DNA from: Antedon mediterranea
Taxonomy: Eukaryota > Echinodermata > Crinoidea > Comatulida > Antedonidae
Assembly: GCF_964355755.1 (NCBI RefSeq)
Contig: NC_092678.1
Span: 1,017,922 to 1,077,921, forward strand
Direction: 5' to 3'
Length of the DNA: 60,000 nucleotides
Numbering within the stretch: position 1 is the stretch's first letter; each line of letters starts with the position of its first letter. Of the stretch, positions 1 to 10,400 are shown piece after piece. Position numbers and translations under genes: made by a program. Under the pieces are notes generated by a model. The model had not been told where the DNA came from and made no database searches. It saw only the letters and a list, made by a program, of their open reading frames with translations.

Positions 1-304
1 AAACTATTACATAGTAAAATATCCATAAAACAGATTCAATAACATAACAGTAGGAATAAGTATTAATATGTGTAACATAATAAATAGATTATATAGATTA
101 TTAGATAAAGTAGGAAATTAATATATTAGTAGTGATAAAACATTCAATTAAAATGTGTGTAAAAATAGTTAGTCTCTTTTTATTGTAAGTGTAATAAGTC
201 TAATATAATCATTAAGTATTACGATTGTTTTCCTATGAACCATATACTACATTTAAAAAAAATTTAATACAAAATATTGCTGTAAAACAACAGAAAATAT
301 TATA

Positions 305-542
305 GAAAATTGGTGCATTAGATTGGGACTTCACTATAGCTTTTGGTGCATTAGATTGGGACTTCACTATAGCTTTTGGTGCATTAGATTGGGACTTCAC
401 TATAGCTTTTGGTGCATTAGATTGAGACTTCACTATAGCTTTTGGTGCATTAGATTGGGACTTCACTATAGCTTTTGGTGCATTAGATTGGGACTTCACT
501 ATAGCTTTTGGTGCATTAGATTGGGACTTCACTATAGCTTTT
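305..542. repeat. 33-bp tandem repeat, about 7 copies
   Basis: A unit containing TTGGTGCATTAGATTGGGAC and TTCACTATAGC repeats head-to-tail with only one base difference between copies (a G-to-A change near 425). Because 33 is a multiple of three and the unit lacks stops, both strands show repetitive open frames; these are artefacts. Confidence 0.95.
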
Positions 543-799
543 CCATTGAGTTGAGTATTTTCGTTAACATTGAGTTAGTACTCAACAAAAAGCTGGTTAA
601 TATTATTTGAATAAAAAATGTACTTAACATATTATATATCTGTTGAGCACAAAGGTTTCCAAATGGAATATGTCAATTAATTTAAGTACAACCACCAAAA
701 CCACAATTAAGAAAATAAGATTGCAAACAAGTACATTCACACCCCAATATATTACAAATACTTACAAACTTTCTGCTGGTTCAGAACTTGAAAATAAAA

Positions 800-2470
800 G
801 AAACATGCAATATTGCACTATTAAACAACATGCACTATCGCACTAGGCTAAATCTACTAATGATGGAAAATGCAATTGCACTATTAAACATGCACTATCA
901 CACTAGGCTAAATCTACTAATGATGGAAAATGCAACAGTGGTGGCGCCAGCGGGGGGGGGGGGGGGGGGGGGGGGGGGGCTACGGGGGCTCTAGCCCCCT
1001 CGCCGGGGAGCCTAGCCCCCCCGTCGGGGAACACGGGTACTTTTTGTCGGGGAATATAATCAAAGATAATAAAAGGACCTATTTATATTCTTTGATATAA
1101 TATACAGTAAAAAGCGTTCGCGTTTACTTCGTAGCTAGCTTCAGCGCCTAGAAAACCGCGACGTTTCATTGACCGTGAGTACGTCAGAGTGATATTATGC
1201 ACTTTATATGCATTCATTATTGCCAGCGATCTAACTTACTACTAAACAATAGCTAGGTTCGCACTTGTCTGGCGGTATCCCTTTGTACGAATCGTTCAAC
1301 GTTGGGTCGAGACGCGTGATATCATGTTCCATCCAGGGACCAAAATATGTACTGTAGTTATTTTCCAGGCGAAGTTTACTGACGGTTACATCGTGTACTG
1401 CGTCGACGTACGCTACACTACAGCAAAAACGAATTATGTTAATTGTTTGTATGTTCACCAATTTTTTAATTTACAAGTAACCTTCTGTACCGTGGGGCAC
1501 CTAAAATAAATTTTTCATCCATTACTAAACAAAAAAACATGCCATTTTCGCTTAGCCAACATCTTATTATAGCTAAGTTTTTACATTTTCAATGTCCTGT
1601 AATGTCATGAATTTCTCACCACTCGGAAGTCCAGATGGTACGCACGCATACACTTGGGAGGAATAAACTTATTTCCCCGACTGAAAAAGGTCTACGCTTG
1701 CGTTTTTTAAGCCTCTAGGCCTGATGTTTCCGAAGTATAAAATGCAATTTTTTGAAGACCTGCAGCTCTAGTTTTAAACAGTTTCTTAGCTCAGCCCCAA
1801 CAATAAAGCTGGTCATATTTCGAAGTACAAGAAGTGCCTTTTCCGGGACCTAACATCTCTATTTTTCAAACATTTCTTAGCTCAGTCACAACCTTGATAG
1901 GGACTTATATATTTTGTTTCATGTTTTGAAGTATAATAAGTCCAATTTCCGGGACCTCCAACTCTATTTTTCTAAATTTTCTTTGAACTTTTATTTTTTA
2001 AATTGAAAAATATGGATTGAAACAGTCATCGCGCATCGTTTTTTTGCACGCAGTATTTTATTTATGCATTATAAAAAAATGGAAAAAATGGCTACCCTAA
2101 ATCTGATTAAAATGACCTCAAATGACGCTAGAACGCGTTGCTTCCGGGGGCTTCGCCCCCTGGACCCCCACCGGGGGCCCTTGGCGGCCCCCTGGCCCCC
2201 AGCCTAGTAATGCTCGCTTCGCTCGCATAGCCCCCTCGTCGGGGAATGTAGCCCCCGCGTCGGGAAGATCCTGGCGCCACCCCTGAAATGCAATTGCACT
2301 ATTAAACAACATGCACTATCACACTAGGCTAAATCTACTAATGATGGAAAATGCAATTGCACTATTAAACAACATGCACTATCGTACTAGGCTAAATCTA
2401 CTAATGATGGAAAATGCAATTGCACTATTAAACAACATGCACTATCGCACTATTACATGAAATCATGCAC
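800..2470. repeat. 63-bp minisatellite interrupted by a transposon
   Basis: Units carry AATGCAATTGCACTATTAAA, CATGCACTATCGCACTAGGC and AATCTACTAATGATGG. About two copies lie at 800-935 and about three at 2286-2470, with the hAT-like element between them. Removing the element and one copy of its target duplication restores a continuous array. Confidence 0.9.
936..2285. mobile_element. hAT-like non-autonomous DNA transposon (1,350 bp)
   Basis: The termini are inverted repeats: CAGTGGTGGCGCCAG at 936-950, and on the other strand CAGGGGTGGCGCCAG at 2285-2271 (14 of 15 identical). Both sides are flanked by an exact 8-bp direct duplication, AAATGCAA, at 928-935 and 2286-2293. An 8-bp duplication plus CAG...CTG ends is diagnostic of the hAT superfamily. 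The subterminal DNA is GC-rich and palindromic (GGGGGCTTCGCCCCC-type repeats, CGTCGGGGAA) and includes a run of 28 G at 952-979. The interior is AT-rich. A 76-codon minus-strand frame at 1231-1461 is not recognisably a transposase, so mobility would have depended on an enzyme supplied in trans. Confidence 0.85.
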
Positions 2471-2772
2471 TAGGATACTATTCTAAATCTAATAAGGATG
2501 GCAAAATGAAAACTTAAACATGCACTAGGCAACCTTACTCAAAGCAACTAGAATGGCAATGGCACCATGATAAACACTCTATGCTATTTATAGCACAAAC
2601 TAAATTACTATTTCAAATGATTGTACAGTACAAACTAATAGAATAGACAGACATCAAGCACAACTTAAAAACGTTAAAATTATATCTATAAAATGAATAT
2701 TTTTATGATGGCAAAATATAGAATTGTAACAAAAAACAAAATGTATTGCTGTATAGTTAAAAGCTCACTTAC

Positions 2773-5700
2773 ATTAATATATTTGCACAGAGTAGGAATG
2801 AGAAGAGTAACTTGTCCTTTTCAAACAATGACCGACAAACATTCACGTAGAGATTGTACGTGAAATGATCCGATAAATATCGCAGGCGCTTCTCAAGTAT
2901 CTTGGACTTGTTGCTGTAAAGAAAATATAAACATAAAATAAATTTAACATTAAAATTAAAACAAATATATATTTTTTGCAATTGTTTGTAACTAGTACTG
3001 TGCGCCAGGGTGTTGAGTAATTGGTCAAATATTTTGCGCTACACTAACGTAATTTGTACTTTATACTAAGTACATTGAGAATTGAACGCCAGGCTAGTGA
3101 TCTGGTTCAAGTTCCAGCCGAGAATTACTTGCACTAGTTTTCTTAATGTACTTAGCATAAAGTACAAATTATTTCAGAGTAGGGCAAAACAATAAAATTT
3201 AAATACAGAATATATATTTTGATGATTAAAATAGTGTATGGAAAGCAAAACAAGTTAGAAAGAATTATTCTAGGAACACACTGTACCTGTCATGAATAGA
3301 GTTGATGTAAAGATTGACAAACCACGTACCTGTCATGAATAGAGTTGATGTAAAGATTGACAAACCACGTCAGAGAATACTGATACATAGGATCAATGTT
3401 TGGCAAATCAGCAATCGAGAAAAACAGAATGCTCGAGTGCTTCGCTATTGGTCGATATCCAGCACGTGATTCATTCAGTTTCTTCTCCGTTTCTTCTGCT
3501 ATCTTCTGCTTTTTTGAAATTTCATCAGATAGGATTTTGGAGGAATCTAGAATCTTGATTGCACTTTCGTCCTCCAGGATGTTCCCCTCGGAAGATGAAA
3601 GTGTTTCTAGGATTTTGTCTTCAATTTCTTTCAATTGTCTTTTGTTACTAGCACTCTGTACAATCAATGCTTGACGTTCCTCCTCAAGTTCAGGTCTGAA
3701 AGAAATATATTTCCAAATATGGTAGTGATATGCTTAAATAGGGTAGTGATATGCCCAAATATGGTAGTTATATGACAGGTCACATAAATAACTTGATTCC
3801 CACTTGGACGCATCACATCACCAACTCATGAACAACGCAAGTGAATATTAGTTACAGGTTAACAACTATTTCTAAAGCTCAGTCTGCACTATCAAACTTT
3901 ATGTGACAAAATATTTGAGCACAACACAGTTTGATAGTATAGAGAGAGCTTAAGTTTGTTGTTTTTCTTATTTAGTTCATCAATACTCACCTCTCCTTAG
4001 CCACAACGATACCCAGCAGTTGATCTTCCAAACCATCTTGTGTTATCATGAAATTGAGTAACGAAACTTTGGTCGCTAACTCCGGAAGGTAATGTGGATT
4101 ACGCAATTTAGTTGTGATATAGAATCGGAAATCGCGGGAGTATTCAATGACACTTTCACCTAGTCTTAAACAGTCAACACCGCCTGAAAGAAATAAAAAT
4201 AAATTTTTTTGTAAAAGTAAAATTTAATCAAGTGTTATGTCTTTGATAATTGTTTGAACTTAAATGACCTTGTTGACCTTAACTGACCTTGTTTGAATGT
4301 CTGTTTCAACAGCAGTGGTTCAAGTGATGGGTCCAGCTCCTCAGCCACATTCTCCAGCAGCAGTGGTGTCCCAAACTGAATGCAGTTTTCTAAAGTCCTC
4401 ATGTAGTCGCCATCTGTTAATTTGATGACGGATAGTTTGTTGTCACGTTCAGAATTCTTGACCCACTTGTTGGCCTGACCTTGAGGGTCAATCATCAAGG
4501 GCCTACAAAGAAAAAAAAACATGAATTTAATTGCGAGAAGTAAAATGTTTCTCATATACTAGATAACTAATACTATACAAGATTTAATAATAAGTAGTTT
4601 AATAATAAAATAATAATAAATAATAATAAAGCTCAATTAAATAATACTGGCACGCAAATTTATTTAGCTTCTAATCTTAAGTTAACAATTATATTAAAAA
4701 AGGTTTCCCACATTTTGTTTCTATTACAATATATAAATCTTCACTGAGAGAGTGATGTGGCGTAACGGTAAGCAACATGGTGAGCTGGCAGAGAGAGTGA
4801 TGTGGCGTAACGGTAAGCAACATGGTGAGCTGGCAGAGAGAGTGATGTGGCGTAACGGTAAGCAACATGGTGAGCTGGCAGAGAGAGTGATGTGGCGTAA
4901 CGGTAAGCAACATGGTGAGCTGGCAGAGAGAGTGATGTGGCGTAACGGTAAGCAATATGGTGAGCTGGCAGAGAGAGTGATGTGGCGTAACGGTAAGCAA
5001 TATGGTGAGCTGGCAGAGAGAGTGATGTGGCGTAACGGTAAGCAACATGGTGAGCTGGCAGAGAGAGTGATGTGGCGTAACGGTAAGCAACATGGTGAGC
5101 TGGCAGAGAGAGTGATGTGGCGTAACAGTAAGCAACATGGTGAGCTGGCAGAGAGAGTGATGTGGCGTAACGGTAAGCAACATGGTGAGCTGGCAGAGAG
5201 AGTGATGTGGCGTAACGGTAAGCAACATGGTGAGCTGGCAGAGAGAGTGATGTGGCGTAACGGTAAGCAATATGGTGAGCTGGCAGAGAGAGTGATGTGG
5301 CGTAACGGTAAGCAATATGGTGAGCTGGCAGAGAGAGTGATGTGGCGTAACGGTAAGCAACATGGTGAGCTGGCAGAGAGAGTGATGTGGCGTAACGGTA
5401 AGCAATATGGTGAGCTGGCAGAGAGAGTGATGTGGCGTAACGGTAAGCAATATGGTGAGCTGGCAGAGAGAGTGATGTGGCGTAACGGTAAGCAATATGG
5501 TGAGCTGGCAGAGAGAGTGATGTGGCGTAACGGTAAGCAATATGGTGAGCTGGCAGAGAGAGTGATGTGGCGTAACGGTAAGCAATATGGTGAGCTGGCA
5601 GAGAGAGTGATGTGGCGTAACGGTAAGCAATATGGTGAGCTGGCAGAGAGAGTGATGTGGCGTAACGGTAAGCAATATGGTGAGCTAGCAGAGAGAGTGA

Positions 5701-7466
5701 TGTGGCGTAACGGTAAGCAATATGGTGAGCTGGCAGAGAGAGTGATGTGGCGTAACGGTAAGCAATATGGTGAGCTGGCAGAGAGAGTGATGTGGCGTAA
5801 CGGTAAGCAATATGGTGAGCTAATCATGGGCCTTGTACAGGCCATCTTACAGTACTTAAGACATCACACAGTATATAGAATACAAACTGATTCACTTACC
5901 ATCTCCTAGCATTATCCACTATGACACCATTATCAATAGAGAAGCTGTCAGTGGGCAGACCAGCAATGTTCCATGCTCTTATCTTCACTGGATCTCCTAG
6001 TGTATGACTTAGTGAGAACTGATCTGAGCAAGGAATATTTTTTTCCTAAAGACATAAGAAAACAAATGCTTCAACTCCCTTTTTAAATGCAATATTTTAT
6101 CATTTTTTTCTCTCAAAATTAATCGACCAAACTCCCGCAACACCGACTTATTTTCCCTTGCCCGTTGTCGAGTCAACGTAACCAAAAATGGTTTCATTCA
6201 AAGATTATCCAAGCTTTTTAATTCAATTTCTATTAAGGATAAGACTATCAAAATTTTTTTTGAAACTTTGTCCAAATTTAAGTCTAAAATTCTTAAATCG
6301 ATTTAAGTTTGCCTTTTTGTATGTTTCATGTTTTGTATTTTAATGTGCTTTTAATTCTATATTTATATCTAGAGAGTTTTAAGGCATCCTGTAATTGGCA
6401 ATTTTTCGCTGTTGGATGTGGTTGAAATAAAATAAATTAAATTTAAAAAAAGTTTTGCAGTAATTGTACTGTAGAAACTGCAGATTTTAAAGACAATGCT
6501 TTAAAAAAGTTTAAAGATGTATTGTCCCTTTGTCAAATTCCAAAAAAATAAAAATAAAAAGATTTCGAAAAAAAAGTGGCTCATTTTGAAGTATCATAAT
6601 AGTTATTAACTTTCACCAAAAATTAGTCGGAAAAAAAATCATTTAACTGAAATACAGACGTTTTTTTGTTCAAAAAATAACTTTGACTTCCAGTCAAAGT
6701 TTTCGATCAAAACATATCTCATAATGCAATGCGCTTATTTGGCTACTCTGTATGCATAATCATAAAACTTCCTCGCGATCTGTGTGAAAACACCTTCTCA
6801 ACCATGACGAGTTGTAAACAATCCTAATTAGCATCATGCATAATGCGTACTCATGGTTTGAAATCTTTGTTTACATTCGCTCGCGACTATTTTTCAGACG
6901 AAATGTAATCAAATTAATTTAGCTGTTAATTACGTAAAATTGTTGTTTTTGGCTCGAATTTTTGACTTAAAGTGAATAACTTTAATATTACTTTGACATA
7001 GCCAATTAAAATTTAGTATATTTTGACCTTCATTTTTTTGTTTTTCAAGGGACAATACATCTTTAAATATGGGAGTTTTTTTCGGTCCAACAAAAAAGTT
7101 AAATTCATCACAGTAATTGTACTGTAGAAAATGGTTCATTAACAGGTTGTCAATAAAATGTGATGTGCCCATATATGGAAATGATGATGTCATATCACTA
7201 CCATATTTAAGCATATCACTACCATATATGGGCACATTACACTTTTTTGTCAAAGTAGTTATTTTTGGTTCAACAAAAAAGTTAAGTTCAACAGTTAATT
7301 TATGACACGATTGTTTACCTTACAAATCTTAGTCCAGTCACTTGTACACTGCAACCTAAATGCTGATGTGAAGGCTCCTAGGTAAGCAATGACACCAGAT
7401 GATATAAGCACATCACCCATGATGTTATCATACGTATGCTGAAGGGTGGCAGCTGCTACCGTCCAT
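2773..7466 (-). CDS. DNAH12: Dynein AAA5 exons (residues 2830-3232, last exons in window)
   Basis: Coding exons: 7319-7466, 5900-6045, 4288-4502, 3991-4183, 3330-3695, 2773-2913. They encode [81 protein letters not shown], then the buttress coiled coil ([20 protein letters not shown]...) and [18 protein letters not shown]. The donor of 3330-3695 (at 3329) is duplicated 43 bp downstream. Only the proximal donor keeps frame: the distal one reads into a stop. Exon 2773-2913 ends in phase 2 with donor GTAAGT, so the gene continues left, with an intron of at least 2.77 kb. Confidence 0.9.
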
Positions 7467-10400
7467 CTGAAACAAAATAGATAAAGTGCATACTTAATTA
7501 AATGATTTATTTATTTTTTTATTATTTAAACAGGGTGACTTCTTTAATCAGACTAGTAGGGGAGTACTAGTAAAGAATTCCAAGAAACAGTTTTTAAAAA
7601 TTATTATTCATTATTTTGACCAAGGAGTTACATAGCAGGAAACCCAAGCTGTGAGTAACAGTAGTAGTGTGTGACATACTAGTACACCGGGGTAACCCCC
7701 TACTCATCTCGAAAGATGTACTATGTTCTTTAAAGTGCACACGAGCTAGATGTACACTGGACATACGGTTTATAGTCCTTATCCAAGAAGACTTGTTCTA
7801 CCACCAGAAACATGAAGCAAGTGAGTGGCTACGTAATTACGGTACCACCGTCTTAACCGTTCAGCCACTAACTCGCACTCGCAACAAGGCAGTTGAATTA
7901 AGGCATCTTAAAGTTCTCAAACTTTTTCACAAACACACAAGTTCTGATTTTTAACATATCATTCCTTACCTGTCTTTTTCACCTCCTAATCCTCCAATCA
8001 GCTTCTCAGCTCTTTCAAGTTTCTTGGCACAAAGATCAACCTGTTGCTCCAACTTTTCTTTTTTTTCTGTCATTTCTTTAAAGTTTGCTTTAAGCGTTTC
8101 CAATCGATCGACAACATCTTTCAACTCCGCTCTTTTACCTAAACAATATAAAAAATAATATTTTTAAATTGTCTCATTCTTTTGAAAAACAGCAATGCAA
8201 GAAGATTTATATAAAATCATTTTTTTAATTATTTATTTCATACATATCCAACGGTAGCTCGTCAATTACAGGATGATAAACTACATTGTGCTTATAAACT
8301 AAATGTCATTTGAGGCTTAGGGAGTAGAAACAGTTACAACAGTGATGTAGCCACAAGATATAAAGTGGTGCGGTAGTCGCAAGGAAAGGGAACAATCAGC
8401 CACTAAGTTATCAAAGACCTCCTACGGCCCTGTATATAATACTAGTATTGGTCAGTATTGAACACTGGGATTGGCGAAATCCCCAAGCTAAAGCTCCTGC
8501 TTACCATTTAGAATAGCCATCGTTTGTGTGAGTTCTTCCTCTGCTCCTTTCAGCTTCTCTTTCTTGGGGGCAACGACCTTTGCCACTCTGTCATAAACCT
8601 CCATAGCTAAAGCCCACTTGCACAAACCTTCAGCTGCGGATGATGCCTTCGCTACTTTCATCGGGTCAAACTCTGGATTCGATGTGTATTCCAACCTGAT
8701 CTTTTTCATAATATGAGGCTGAAAGATAAAGAGACACAGAATTGGAAAAGTGTGCCATTGATAAAAAAAATGCAGTGCCAATAACTTATTATTATTTTCA
8801 ATCACCAACATTAAACAGTTTTCCTGTCAGTCAGTAAATGTGTGATCAAAGTATGAATGGTCAATTTTGTATATGTAACATATTGTACATTTAATTATTT
8901 ATTAAAACTGGAACCAATACATTTTCCATATATATGTATTTAATGAATATTGGACAGAATAAAGTGTTATATCGTATTATTCTGTACTGAACGAATAAGA
9001 GAACACTTATGACTATTAAGTTTGTAGTATTAAATAAACTTGCAGTAATTACAAACTTGGTTGGTTACTTAGTTTACAGACTAAACAGCAGACAAGAACT
9101 CACCTGGATGTTGTCTTTATCGTATGTCTTCAGCATATTCAGAAAGTTCATATCTCCAAGAAGCTTCTTTGATGGCCCCCAGTAGTCAAGGATTTTGCCA
9201 CCAGTACCTGCTGGATCATTGATCTTCTCTGGTTTGATGTCTTTCATGATACAGATTGCTGCCATCACAAGCCTCACGCCAGAAGGCGGGCTTTTCATTG
9301 TTTTTACAACAGCAATATCCGAAGGCTGTAAATAAAAGAACACAAAATAATTGTAGTTTATCACCAAGAAAAAATACAGTTTCTTTAGGAGATGAAGACC
9401 TTTGACCAAAAACACATTAATTACAATAAAATTACCAAACATTCATTTTGTGCATATAGGTTAGGAATTTAACATTTTCAATTTTGGGGTGAGGTGAAAC
9501 ACATAATTTTTTTTGTATAATATAAGAAATAGTAATTCAATTTAGAAAACGTTATGCAAGTTGGTATTTGTATAAAATCAAATCAATGTTTTAAGTCTGA
9601 TACCTTGAGAGTATTAAGAGCAGCCAACGCAGCTTCCAATGCTGGTATAGCCTCTGCCAAATCACTCTCACATTCATCCTTCAACGCTTGAGCTTCTGCC
9701 GCTTGCTCATTGGCTGCAGCTTCCTCTTTCTCTACAACCTCTCTAGTTGCGCTCACTTCTACCGACTCCTTCTCTATCACTTTCATCATTTTCTCGTTCT
9801 CTGCAGCGGCAACGACCAGCTGTGGCTGGAGCTCCTTGAGCTCAGTCTGCATCGAGCCGACCTGGGTTTCGGCAAAAGCGAGTTTGTCGAGACCGGTCAC
9901 GTAGCGTCGTTTAGCTTTCATGATCTCTTCTCGTTTCTTAGTGACAAGAGTCTTAAAGGCGGATATCAGTTCAAGGTATGAGGTTGGTGTCACATAATTG
10001 TGTCTGTTTAGCTCATTTAAAAACCTGTAGAATTGAAAAAAAAAGAATTATATATATATTTACAAACAATCAAGTTTGACCAATCACTTTATTCACATGA
10101 GTTATACATATAGAAACAATGATTTGAAAATTGTTTGATTTAAAAAATAAAATTTATAACTGAAAATAAAATATAAAAAGTATGAAATGAAACCTGTGAA
10201 GGGGCAGTACTGTAAGCGAATAGCTTTAAGCGTACAGCCCATGGTAATAGTAAGAAATAATTATACTGTTACTATTATACTTAATAATAATAATGGTGAC
10301 ATGGAAAGATATGGTAAATAAAGTAGAAAGTAGGAACATGATGCACAAGACAGGACAAAATGGAGAGGTGATGTAGCACCGTGGAATGAGTGACAGTCAG

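Larger units (their letters stand above)
1..2772. other. Left-edge intron of the dynein gene, repeat-filled
   Basis: No exon of AAA6 or the dynein C-terminus could be found here, so this is read as an intron running off the window. It holds a 33-bp tandem array, a 63-bp minisatellite split by a 1.35-kb hAT-like element, and AT-rich DNA with nothing else recognisable at 1-300 and 2470-2770. Confidence 0.6.

Noticed and set aside
4689-5909. Open frames of 328-385 codons on both strands with a 15-residue repeat ([15 protein letters not shown]; minus: [15 protein letters not shown])
   Set aside because: They are translations of a stop-free 45-bp satellite within a dynein intron; both strands and several frames are open and there is no conserved protein.
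9688-9981. Cys/Ser/Phe-rich plus-strand frame opposite the dynein stalk exon
   Set aside because: A shadow of the Ala/Glu-rich coiled-coil codons on the minus strand.
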